Below are positions 17,323 through 24,288 of a DNA stretch of 54,274 nt, piece by piece (positions within the stretch are counted from its first letter, which is position 1; every line of letters starts with the position of its first letter). The stretch is taken from the NCBI RefSeq assembly GCF_000719475.1, contig NZ_JOGO01000043.1, positions 1-54,274 of the forward strand. The letters are read 5' to 3'. The DNA comes from Streptomyces sp. NRRL F-5630. GTDB taxonomy: Bacteria; Actinomycetota; Actinomycetes; Streptomycetales; Streptomycetaceae. The notes below the pieces were generated by a model. It was not told the DNA's origin, made no database searches, and was given only the letters and a program-made list of their open reading frames with translations. The translations under genes were made by a program, and so were the position numbers.

Positions 17323-17402
17323 TGTGGACAACTCGCGTTGTGCGCGCACGGGTCTCACTCGGTGGAGTGAGGCGTTGTGCGGGTTTCCCGGAGTTGTCCA
17401 CA
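17323..17402. promoter_or_regulatory. concentric palindrome flanked by two DnaA-box sequences
   Basis: TGTGGACAACTC (17323-17334) and GAGTTGTCCACA (17391-17402) form a perfect 12-bp inverted repeat. Each end contains the Streptomyces DnaA box TTGTCCACA in opposite orientation. An inner hairpin (TCACTC-GGTG-GAGTGA, 17355-17370) has exactly the same centre, and a direct repeat GCGTTGTGCG (17335 and 17372) lies between. It begins 16 bp after the HAD stop codon. It could be a DnaA-binding or titration site, or an elaborate terminator. Confidence 0.65.
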
Positions 17403-17462
17403 GATGTGGCGGGAGAGGGCGGGGGGTGGGGGTGGTTTTGGAAGACTGGTACTGGGGCCGCC

Positions 17463-17873
17463 CCCTGGGAGGGCGGGGGCTGTCCGCGTCCGGGAGATCC
17501 AGGGTGTCCCCGTCGGGCCGGGCGTTGGCCGCCTGGGAGGGCGGGGGCTCTCCGCGACGGGGGAACCAGGGCGTCCCCTTCGGGCCGGGCGGTGGCCCCT
17601 GGGAGGGCGGGGGCTGTCCGCGTCTGACAGAACCAGGGTGTCCCCGTCGGGCCGGGCGTTGGCCGCCTGGGAGGGCGGGGGCTCTCCGCGTCCGGGAGAA
17701 CCAGGCGTCCCCTTCGGGCCGCACGGTGGCCCCCCGGGAGGGCAGGGGCTGCCCGCGTCCGGGAGATCCAGGGCGTCCCCCTGCGGGCCAGACAGTCGTC
17801 GCCCTGGAAGGACGGCGGGGCTGTCCGCGCCGAGGAGAACCAGGGCGTCCCTCCTCGGACCAAACGGCCGCCC
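17463..17873. repeat. ~65-bp tandem repeat array, six units
   Basis: Six units of 63-70 bp share GGGAGGGCGGGGGCT...CCGCG...GGAGAACCAGGGCGTCCCC..TCGGGCCGGGCG. Units 1 and 3, and 2 and 4, are most alike, suggesting a duplicated dimer. Unit lengths are not multiples of three and the frames shift between copies, so it is not coding. It fills most of the gap from 17403 to 17973. Confidence 0.88.
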
Positions 17874-17973
17874 CCCGCTGCGCCCTTGACTGACACGCCG
17901 TGGGCACGGAGCGAGCCGACGCCCCCGGACCGGACGCCGGAGCGGGGTCGCGGCCCGCGTGCTCCCGCTCTCC

Positions 17974-18567
17974 TCAGCCGGTTACCCGGTCGGCGCGCCA
18001 GACGGTGCCGCGTCGCTCGTACTCCATGATCCGTTCGACCGAGAGCGCGAGTTCGGCCCCGCACTCCCGCTCGACGAGCCACAGCGCGAGGTCGAGTCCG
18101 CTCGTGACACCGCCCGCCGTCACGAGGTTCCCGTCGTCCACGACCCGGGCATCCACCACCGTGCCGCCCCGCGCGGCCAGTTCGGCCTTGGTGAGGTGAT
18201 GCGTCGTGCAGGGGCGGCCCCGGGTCAGCCCGGCCGCGGCGAGGACCATGACGCCCGTGCAGACGCCCGCGATGGTGACTCCGGCCTCCTGGGCGCGGAC
18301 GAGCGCGCGATGCGTACCGGCATCCTCGATCAGCCATTCCTCCCCGCCCGGCACGATCACGACATCGCCCGCGACCGGGTCCCACACGTCCGGTACGACG
18401 TGCCGGCTCCCGAAGAGGGTGGTCACCTCGCCGGGGGCAGAGGCCCGAACGCAGGTGGCCGAGACATCACCGCCCGCGCGGGCGGCCCACCCGAACACGT
18501 CGTACGGACCGGTGAAGTCCTGCTCCTCAGCACCGTCGTACACCAGGATCTGGACACGCAGACTCAT
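17974..18567 (-). CDS. DJ-1/PfpI-family protein
   Basis: 197-residue cytoplasmic protein of the DJ-1/PfpI superfamily, closest in feel to isonitrile-hydratase-like members: opening VQILVYDGAEEQDFTGPYDVF, then VIVPGGEEWL, nucleophile elbow GVCTGVMVLA with Cys103, and closing GGVTSGLDLALWLVERECG. Reactions in the family range from isonitrile hydration to glyoxalase or amidase activity; the exact one is unknown. Start ATG at 18567 has GGAGGAGG 4 nt upstream, an excellent ribosome site. It stands alone on the minus strand between two repeat-filled gaps. Confidence 0.88.
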   Translation of the reverse strand: MSLRVQILVYDGAEEQDFTGPYDVFGWAARAGGDVSATCVRASAPGEVTTLFGSRHVVPDVWDPVAGDVVIVPGGEEWLIEDAGTHRALVRAQEAGVTIAGVCTGVMVLAAAGLTRGRPCTTHHLTKAELAARGGTVVDARVVDDGNLVTAGGVTSGLDLALWLVERECGAELALSVERIMEYERRGTVWRADRVTG

Positions 18568-18981
18568 GTTTCCTCCTCCGCTCGTGGCGGCACCTGAAAA
18601 CCCTGCCGCCACTCAGGAGTCGGCGATAAGGGGGAGGGAGTTCCCACCCCTGGGGCGAGCCACCGTCCGCGGGCCCGTCAACGCCCGGCACGGCAACCGC
18701 CGGCACCGGCGCCCACGCCGACAGTCACTGCACACCGCGCACGTCCGGGAACTCCTCCCCGGCTCCCCCGACCCCTGCGACAGCCCGTGCCTTCACGTCC
18801 GCCTCAAGGAGGGCCGCACGATGTGATGGCCCCAGGCCCCAGGCCCCAGGCCCCAGGCCCCAGGCCCCCGCTCCCCGGCCCCGCCCCGCAGCCCCTCGCG
18901 CGAGCTCGCCCCCGCCGCCCCCACGCCCGGCCCCGCCCCCCCCGCCCGAGCTCGGTCCCGGCCCGCACCCCGGAGCCGCTC
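18568..18981. other. intergenic region with 7-bp microsatellite
   Basis: Upstream region of the DJ-1-like gene and tail of the TetR gene. It contains five perfect GGCCCCA units at 18828-18862 and then C-rich low-complexity sequence to 18960. No credible gene. Confidence 0.6.
18828..18869. repeat. GGCCCCA microsatellite
   Basis: Five perfect consecutive heptamers followed by one degenerate copy; a slippage-prone tract in non-coding sequence. Confidence 0.9.
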
Positions 18982-19527
18982 CTAGAGGGTGGTGGGTGCG
19001 AGGCCGGTCCGGAGGATGTCGAGGTAGTTGCCGATCGCGGCTTGCTGCCGCTCCGCCGGGTGCTCGCTGACCGCGTGGATCAGGCCGCACAGGAGCTTGA
19101 GCAGGTTTTCGCCGGTGAGGGCGGGGGAGGGGCGGACGCGTGCGAGCAGGCGGGAGGTGACGTCGACCAGCTCTCCCTTGGCCCGGTGCAGAGAGTCGGT
19201 CTCGTCGGTCCCGGTGATCAGCACGTCGGTCAGGCCCGGTCGCGCCAGGGCGGTCAGGAGTGCCGTGCGCAGGAAGTCGATGAGCGCTTTGGCGGGTTCG
19301 GGATTTCCGCCGGCCGCTGTCGCGGCGTCGATGAGTTCTCGGACGGTCTCTTCCAGGACGGCTTCGCGCATGGCCCGCTGGGTGGGGAAGACCCGGTAGA
19401 CCGTCCCGACCCCCACGCCCGCCCTGCGCGCGAGCTCGTTGAGGGTGAGCGCGGTCTGCCCGCCGAGGACGGCGTCGCGGGCCTCCTCGAAGATCCTCTG
19501 CCTGTTGCGTGCGGCGTCCGGCCTCAT
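18982..19527 (-). CDS. TetR-family transcriptional regulator
   Basis: 181 residues. The N-terminal TetR helix-turn-helix reads ARNRQRIFEEARDAVLGGQ, LTLNELARRAGVGVGTVYRVF and RAMREAVLEE; the C-terminal half is a helical ligand domain with no diagnostic motif. The ATG at 19527 has GGAGG 4-5 nt upstream; an in-frame upstream start at 19545 would be MGEGG... and would lie over the ribosome site. It is divergent from an alpha/beta hydrolase gene, with two related palindromes in the 93-bp gap, so it most likely represses itself and the hydrolase, with a ligand related to the hydrolase substrate. Confidence 0.92.
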   Translation of the reverse strand: MRPDAARNRQRIFEEARDAVLGGQTALTLNELARRAGVGVGTVYRVFPTQRAMREAVLEETVRELIDAATAAGGNPEPAKALIDFLRTALLTALARPGLTDVLITGTDETDSLHRAKGELVDVTSRLLARVRPSPALTGENLLKLLCGLIHAVSEHPAERQQAAIGNYLDILRTGLAPTTL

Positions 19528-19548
19528 GGTCCCTCCTTCTCCCACCGA

Positions 19549-19601
19549 TGTGGATAACTTATCAGGTGGGTGCTACGGTCAAGTGGATAGCTAATCCACT
19601 T
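19549..19601. promoter_or_regulatory. twin operators between tetR-type gene and hydrolase
   Basis: Site 1 centres on GATAACTTATC (19553-19563). Site 2 has perfect 8-bp arms AAGTGGAT (19581-19588) and ATCCACTT (19594-19601) around AGCTA. Both share GTGGATAnCTnATC, so they look like two copies of one operator. Site 1 also happens to contain TGTGGATAA, a DnaA-box match. Confidence 0.8.
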
Positions 19602-19620
19602 CACTTCGCCAGGAGCGGCC

Positions 19621-20367
19621 ATGCCCGTTGTGTTCATCCATGGAGTACCGGAGACGCCCTCCCTCTGGGACGACCTCCGGAGCCGGATCGACCGCCCCAC
19701 CACGGCCCTGCGGCTGCCCGGCTTCGGCAGCCCTCGCCCGGCCCGCCTGGACGGCAAGGAGGCGTACGCCGTCTGGCTGGCGAACGAGCTGCGCGCCCTC
19801 GGTGAGCCCGTCGATCTCGTGGGCCACGACTGGGGCGCGCACCTGGTGATGCGGATCGTCTCCGCCTACGACGTTCCGGTGCGCAGCTGGGTGTCCGACG
19901 TCGCACACGGCTGGCACCCCGACTATCGGTGGCACGAGGCCGCCACCCTCTTCCAGAAGACCCCGCAGGGCGAGGAACTGCTCGCGTCGCTGCGCGCCCG
20001 GACGCCCGGCAGCCCCGGCTTCGGCGACTTCCTCCGCCCCCGGGGGATGAGCGCCGAACTGGCGGCGGAAGTCGACAGCGTCCACGACGAGGAGATGAGC
20101 ACGGCCATCCTGACGCTCTACCGCTCGGCCTGGCCCCACTTCCACGCCGACTGGGGCAAGGACTTCGACCGCCCCGCTCCCGCGCCGGGACTCGTCCTGA
20201 TCCCGACCGGCGATCCCCTGGCACAGCCCGCGATGGACCGGGACGTGGCCGCGCGAACCGGAGCACGGGCGGTGGAACTGGAGCACCTCACCCACTACTG
20301 GATGCTCCAGGACCCTGACCGGGGCGCCGAGGTACTCCACCGGTTCTGGGACTCCCTCCCCGCGTGA
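19621..20367 (+). CDS. alpha/beta hydrolase (haloalkane dehalogenase/epoxide hydrolase-like)
   Basis: 248-residue alpha/beta hydrolase. Oxyanion segment FIHGVPET (5-12); the nucleophile elbow GHDWG (68-72) carries Asp70 rather than Ser, the form used by epoxide hydrolases and haloalkane dehalogenases that make an ester intermediate. A C-terminal His candidate lies in EHLTHYW (His225). Short for those enzymes, so the cap is small. The substrate is unknown. Start ATG has AGGAG 5 nt upstream. Transcribed away from a TetR gene across shared operators, which suggests induction by its own substrate or a relative. Confidence 0.9.
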   Translation: MPVVFIHGVPETPSLWDDLRSRIDRPTTALRLPGFGSPRPARLDGKEAYAVWLANELRALGEPVDLVGHDWGAHLVMRIVSAYDVPVRSWVSDVAHGWHPDYRWHEAATLFQKTPQGEELLASLRARTPGSPGFGDFLRPRGMSAELAAEVDSVHDEEMSTAILTLYRSAWPHFHADWGKDFDRPAPAPGLVLIPTGDPLAQPAMDRDVAARTGARAVELEHLTHYWMLQDPDRGAEVLHRFWDSLPA

Positions 20368-20507
20368 CCTCCGATGCCGACGGGCGGCGTCCTCGCGGTC
20401 ACGAGGCCGCCCGCACGCGAGGGCATGGCCAGGCGCCCCGCACGTGAGGGCATGGCCATGAGCGGGGTGCCCCGCGAGCCGCCCCTTGTCCGGGGGTGGT
20501 CGGGCGG

Positions 20508-20750
20508 TCACATCCCCGCCGTCCGCCTCCCCGCCACGATCCCCCGGACCACTCCCGCTCCCGCGAGCAGCAGTCCCACCCCCATCAACATGCACACCGC
20601 GTACGCGACCGTCGGGAAGGGGTCGGTGTGCAGGAAGAGGGGCGCGAGGGTGACGAGGGTCGCGACGGCGCCGATGACGAAGACGACGCCTCCGGCGACG
20701 ACGAGGCGGTCGCCGGGGCCGGGCTCCTGGGCAGGGGTTTTGTCAGGCAC
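20508..20750 (-). CDS. small two-transmembrane protein
   Basis: 80 residues with a short charged N-terminus ([14 protein letters not shown]) and two hydrophobic helices, [21 protein letters not shown] and [21 protein letters not shown], ending in a basic [13 protein letters not shown]. Resembles the many tiny Streptomyces membrane proteins of unknown role. The GTG at 20750 is preferred over longer in-frame starts because TACCCT lies exactly 6 nt upstream, predicting a leaderless mRNA, and because the upstream extension is translated from a tandem duplication. Confidence 0.75.
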   Translation of the reverse strand: MPDKTPAQEPGPGDRLVVAGGVVFVIGAVATLVTLAPLFLHTDPFPTVAYAVCMLMGVGLLLAGAGVVRGIVAGRRTAGM

Positions 20751-20756
20751 CGCACC

Positions 20757-20762
20757 AGGGTA
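20757..20762 (-). promoter_or_regulatory. leaderless -10 box
   Basis: TACCCT on the minus strand, 6 nt before the GTG at 20750. Confidence 0.6.
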
Positions 20763-20831
20763 GTTCCAAGGTCCGGGGTGGAACCCGGGACGTCTCGGCA
20801 GACGCCCTCGCGCTGAGGGGGCGTCCGACGA

Positions 20832-20922
20832 TTCCGCGTGAGCGGGGCGCCGCCTGCGGCGGTACCCGGCGGACGGTTCCGCGTGGGCGGGGCGCCGCCT
20901 GGTGCGGCACCCGGCGGACCGC
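20832..20922. repeat. 45-bp direct tandem duplication
   Basis: Copies at 20832-20876 and 20877-20922 share TTCCGCGTGnGCGGGGCGCC and the ending ACCCGGCGGAC with a few substitutions. The rest of the 20763-21190 gap shows no gene. Confidence 0.85.
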
Positions 20923-21190
20923 ACGGAATCGCCGGACACCCCCTAGCCTGGACGGCGGCGGGTCCCGATGGCCCGCTGCTGTGCTCTCCAGGGCCCGCGA
21001 GGCCGCTGACGGGTCCTCGGGCGCGTCGGCGGGCCGTTCGTGGTGCCCGGGGCCCGCCCCGCGCACCACCTGCGGCTCCCGCCGGTCCCTGTCCGGGGCC
21101 GGGGGCGCACCGGCGGCGGGCGGAGACGGAGACAGGGGCGGCTCCCGCTGTGGTGGGCCGCCGTGGACAAGCGAGGACGAGGACGAGCAG

Positions 21191-21574
21191 GTGCCTACCG
21201 GCAAGGTCAAGTGGTTCAACAGCGAGAAGGGCTTCGGCTTCCTCTCCCGCGACGACGGCGGTGACGTCTTCGTCCATTCCTCGGCGTTGCCACAGGACGT
21301 GGAGACGCTCAAGCCGGGCCAGCGCGTCGAGTTCGGTGTCGTGGCCGGCCAGCGCGGCGACCAGGCGCTCACGGTGACGGTCCTCGACCCGACCCCCTCG
21401 GTCGCCGCGGCCCAGCGCCGCAAACCCGATGAACTGGCCTCGATCGTCCAGGACCTGACGACCCTCCTGGAAGGCGTCGCCCAGCAGCTCGAACGGGGCC
21501 GCTACCCCGACCGGGCGAGCGGCGCCAAGACCGCCAACCTCCTCCGCGCGGTCGCCGACCAGCTCGACGTCTGA
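21191..21574 (+). CDS. cold-shock protein with C-terminal extension
   Basis: 127 residues. The first 66 form a cold-shock domain with both RNA-binding motifs ([12 protein letters not shown] and DVFVHSSAL). The remaining 60 form a charged helical extension ([20 protein letters not shown]) ending in [20 protein letters not shown], a layout found in one class of Streptomyces cold-shock proteins. It binds single-stranded RNA or DNA and probably acts as an RNA chaperone. The GTG start is the conserved beginning of the domain (MPTGKVKWF) with GGACGAG upstream. A long 5-prime region without genes may hold a structured leader. A strong terminator follows. Confidence 0.93.
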   Translation: MPTGKVKWFNSEKGFGFLSRDDGGDVFVHSSALPQDVETLKPGQRVEFGVVAGQRGDQALTVTVLDPTPSVAAAQRRKPDELASIVQDLTTLLEGVAQQLERGRYPDRASGAKTANLLRAVADQLDV

Positions 21575-21586
21575 GCGGGCCCTCCC

Positions 21587-21633
21587 GGGGGCGGTACGCG
21601 TGCGGGCACCCACCCCGCACCCGTACCGCCCCC
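21587..21633. terminator. strong convergent terminator, csp/mqnD
   Basis: 20-bp arms (21587-21606 and 21614-21633) pair with a single mismatch around a 7-nt loop, GGGGGCGGTACG against CGTACCGCCCCC. It lies between two convergent genes. Confidence 0.88.
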
Positions 21634-21719
21634 ACGGGCACGCCCCAGCGGCCCCGCCTCACCCGCTCCCCGGGACGGCGGCACGGCACCCGGCGCCCGC
21701 TGCCGAGGTCCCCGCTTCC

Positions 21720-22628
21720 TCAGCCGAAGTCCAGTGCCTCCGCCCGCACCTCCGGCACGAGCCCCTGCTCCGCCGCGCGCCCGAGCAGCCCGCGCACCGC
21801 GCCGTAGCCGTCCTCGCCCAGGTCTTCCGTGAACTCGTTGACGTAGAGCCCGATGTGCTGCTCCGCCACCGCCGGGTCCATCTCCTGCGCGTGCGCGGCC
21901 ACGTACGGGCGGGTCGCCTCCGGGTCGGCCCAGGCCATGCGGACCGAGGCGCGGATCGTGTCGGCCAGCGCGCGCAGGCGCTCGGCGCCGAGGGAGCGCT
22001 TGGCGACGATCGCGCCGAGCGGGATGGGCAGGCCCGTCGTGGACTCCCAGTGCTCGCCCATGTCGGCGGCCTTGTGCAGCCCGTAGTTCTGGTACGTGAA
22101 ACGGGCCTCGTGGATCACGAGCCCGGCGTCGACGCGACCGTCCCGCACCGCGGGCATGATCTGGTCGAACGGCATGACGACGATCTCGCCGACCCCGCCG
22201 GGGACCGTGTCCGCCGCCCACAGCCGGAAGAGCAGGTACGCCGTCGAGCGCTCGCTCGGCACCGCGACCTTCGCCCCGCTCAGGTCCTGCCCCGCCTCGC
22301 GCGTCAGCACGAGCGGCCCGCAGCCGCGTCCGAGGGCCCCGCCGCACGGCAGCAGCGTGTACTCGTCGAGGATCCACGGCAGCACGGCGTACGAGACCTT
22401 CAGGATCTCGGGCGAGGCGTCCCCGCCGCGCTCCGCGATGCCGTTGGTGATGTCGATGTCCGCGAACGTCACCTCGGGCGCCGCCGCGCCGGGCACCCGG
22501 CCGTGCGCCCAGGCGTCGAAGACGAAGGTGTCGTTGGGGCACGGCGAGAAAGCGATGCGCAGCGTCTCCGGCAGCCCGCCGTCCGGCGCCGTCCCGTCCG
22601 TGCCCGTGCCCGTCTCCGTCACCGTCAT
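21720..22628 (-). CDS. mqnD: 1,4-dihydroxy-6-naphthoate synthase MqnD
   Basis: 302-residue enzyme of the futalosine menaquinone pathway, converting cyclic de-hypoxanthine futalosine to 1,4-dihydroxy-6-naphthoate. Family signatures: RIAFSPCPNDTFVFDAW (24-40), TNGIAERG, KVSYAVLPWILDEY, VPSERSTAYLLFRLW, HEARFTYQNYGLHKAADMG and QHIGLYVNEFTEDLG. Periplasmic-binding-protein fold, soluble. The ATG has AGGAGG 7 nt upstream. It follows mqnB on the same strand with 150 bp between, so two steps of the pathway are adjacent; mqnA and mqnC are not in this window. Confidence 0.97.
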   Translation of the reverse strand: MTVTETGTGTDGTAPDGGLPETLRIAFSPCPNDTFVFDAWAHGRVPGAAAPEVTFADIDITNGIAERGGDASPEILKVSYAVLPWILDEYTLLPCGGALGRGCGPLVLTREAGQDLSGAKVAVPSERSTAYLLFRLWAADTVPGGVGEIVVMPFDQIMPAVRDGRVDAGLVIHEARFTYQNYGLHKAADMGEHWESTTGLPIPLGAIVAKRSLGAERLRALADTIRASVRMAWADPEATRPYVAAHAQEMDPAVAEQHIGLYVNEFTEDLGEDGYGAVRGLLGRAAEQGLVPEVRAEALDFG

Positions 22629-22778
22629 CCCGCGGCCTCCTGATCATCCGCCCCCGTCGCGTACCCCTTCATGGTGCACCCACCGGGCCGCACCGAGAGC
22701 GCCGGGCCACCGCGGGCGCGGCCCCGGGCCCCGCACGCGATCCCTCAGGGGCACCGCCCCGCCCCCGCGCGCGGCTCC

Positions 22779-23636
22779 TCACACGTACCGCCGTGCCTCC
22801 TGGAGCACCGGTGCCAGCGCCGCGAAGGCCGAGGTCAGGACGGCGAGCGCCTCGGGGATGCGCCACGCCTCGCGGTCGCGCGGGCCGACCGGGTTCGAGA
22901 CCGCGCGCAGTTCGAGCGCCGGGATGCCGTACCCGTACGCCGCCTCGGCGACCGCGAAGCCCTCCATGCCCTCGCTCGCCGCGCGCGGGCGCAGGCCCCG
23001 CAGTTCGGCCGCCCGCTCCGCCGTTCCGGTCACGGTCGAGACCGTCAGCGCCTCGCCCACCACGACCGGCGGCAGCTCGGGCGCGTCCTCGGCGTCCGCC
23101 GCGTCGTCCGGGCTCAGCGCGCGCGTCACGTCGCGGAGCAGCGCCGCGGGCGGTACGTGCACGGCGCGCCCGAAGCCGAGGTCCGTCACGGGCACGAAGC
23201 CCTCCGCCGTCTGCGCCCCGAGGTCGGCGGCGACCATCGCCTCGGCCACCACGAGCGTCCCGAGCGGTGCCACCGGCGCGAAGCCGCCGCCGATCCCCGC
23301 CGAGAGCACGAGGTCGTACGGGCGCTCGTCGAGCGCCGCCACCGCGAGCGCCGCCGCCGTGCCCGCCGCGGCGGCGGCGGGGCCCGCGCCCGTCGCGAGG
23401 AGGTGCACGGCCTGGGCCGCGCCCGGCGCCTCGGCACCGCGCTCCGGGAGCGGCGGCGCCACGGGCAGCGGGCCCGCGAGCAGCGGGTCGAAGAAGAGGT
23501 GATCGCTCGGCAGCGGATCGGGCACGGCGAGCAGTTCGAGGCCGCCCGGCAGCGCGCGCGGCACCGGACGGCCGGGGAACGCGCGCGCCACCGCGTCCCG
23601 TTCGGCGGGGACCGCGGTGGCGATGAGTACGCGCAT
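22779..23636 (-). CDS. mqnB: futalosine hydrolase MqnB
   Basis: 285-residue nucleoside-phosphorylase-fold hydrolase that releases hypoxanthine from futalosine. Seen: N-terminal RVLIATAVPAERDAVARAF, LLATGAGPAAAAAGTAAAL, LVLSAGIGGGFAPVAPLGTLVVA (active-site loop), MEGFAVAEAAYGYGIPALELRAVSN (nucleoside-binding Glu segment) and a helical C-terminus. Longer than average because of an inserted acidic stretch (DDAADAEDAPELPP). The ATG lacks a strong Shine-Dalgarno; AAGGACGG is about 17 nt away, inside a duplicated copy of the DUF2771 tail, so translation may rely on read-through from the upstream gene. Confidence 0.95.
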   Translation of the reverse strand: MRVLIATAVPAERDAVARAFPGRPVPRALPGGLELLAVPDPLPSDHLFFDPLLAGPLPVAPPLPERGAEAPGAAQAVHLLATGAGPAAAAAGTAAALAVAALDERPYDLVLSAGIGGGFAPVAPLGTLVVAEAMVAADLGAQTAEGFVPVTDLGFGRAVHVPPAALLRDVTRALSPDDAADAEDAPELPPVVVGEALTVSTVTGTAERAAELRGLRPRAASEGMEGFAVAEAAYGYGIPALELRAVSNPVGPRDREAWRIPEALAVLTSAFAALAPVLQEARRYV

Positions 23637-23639
23637 GGG

Positions 23640-23691
23640 GTGGCTCAGCCGTCCTTCGTCGTCACGTGGCTCAGTCGTCCTTCTTCACCTT
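23640..23691. repeat. 26-bp tandem duplication at the DUF2771 stop
   Basis: TGGCTCAG(C/T)CGTCCTTC repeats at 23640 and 23666. The upstream copy (minus strand) encodes the last residues and stop of the DUF2771 gene; the second lies in the spacer before mqnB. Confidence 0.8.
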
Positions 23692-24150
23692 GAACGTCCA
23701 CAGGCCGTACGCCTTCTTGCCGTCGCCCTCGACGATCGTGACGGTGCCGGTCGACGACCGGCCGCCGTACTGCTCGTTGAAGAACACGTTGCCCGGGATG
23801 GTCGTGTAGGTCTTCTTGCTGCTCTCGGTGATCTGCTGACCGTTCAGCAGGAACGTCCAGCCCTTGTCGGCCACGGCCGGGTCGACGCCGAAGCGGACCG
23901 TCGCGTCCGGGTCCACCTTCACCGTCTTGGCGTCGCTCGTGTCCTTGAGGCACTTCTGGAGCGCCGCCGTGTCGAGGGCGTGCCCGTCGTCGTAGCAGGT
24001 GGCCTCCGAGTTCACCGAGGTCGTACCGACCGTCACGGTGGCCAGCGGGGTCGGCTTGTCGCAGGCCGACAGGGCGAGGAGACCGGCGGACACGGCGCCG
24101 ATGGCGGCCACGGCGCGGCGGCGGTGGGCCGGGAAACGCGGGGAGGTCAT
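23671..24150 (-). CDS. DUF2771-family lipoprotein
   Basis: 159 residues: basic start (RFPAHRRRAV), hydrophobic core and lipobox LLALSAC with Cys30 as the lipidation site, so exported and membrane-anchored. The mature part is a beta-rich DUF2771 domain with two further Cys (TCYDDGHALDTAALQKCLKD) that could form a disulfide. Function unknown; the family is often found next to mqnB as here, with the mqnB ATG 34 bp downstream. TAGCCT 7 nt before the ATG predicts a leaderless mRNA. The last codons are duplicated in tandem beyond the stop. Confidence 0.9.
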   Translation of the reverse strand: MTSPRFPAHRRRAVAAIGAVSAGLLALSACDKPTPLATVTVGTTSVNSEATCYDDGHALDTAALQKCLKDTSDAKTVKVDPDATVRFGVDPAVADKGWTFLLNGQQITESSKKTYTTIPGNVFFNEQYGGRSSTGTVTIVEGDGKKAYGLWTFKVKKDD

Positions 24151-24157
24151 GGGGGGC

Positions 24158-24163
24158 AGGCTA
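24158..24163 (-). promoter_or_regulatory. leaderless -10 box for DUF2771 gene
   Basis: TAGCCT on the minus strand ends 7 nt before the ATG at 24150, preceded by an A/T patch (ATATAG). It may drive DUF2771, mqnB and mqnD together. Confidence 0.65.
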
Positions 24164-24288
24164 TATGGCTCTCCTCGTGCGCACCCGCGCGGGGTACGGC
24201 GTGCCGTGCGCGCCGACGCGCCGTCAGGGAGCGGCGAAAGCCCGACCCCTCCAGGGAGTCCGGCCCTCCGGGCGGGAGGCCGTCCCCG

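Noticed and set aside
17463..17873. Possible repeat protein encoded by the 65-bp array
   Set aside because: Unit lengths are not multiples of three, frames change between units and no start with ribosome site is present.
19549..19557. DnaA box TGTGGATAA as an origin element
   Set aside because: It is part of a TetR-type operator shared with a second copy that lacks the box, and there is no cluster of boxes.
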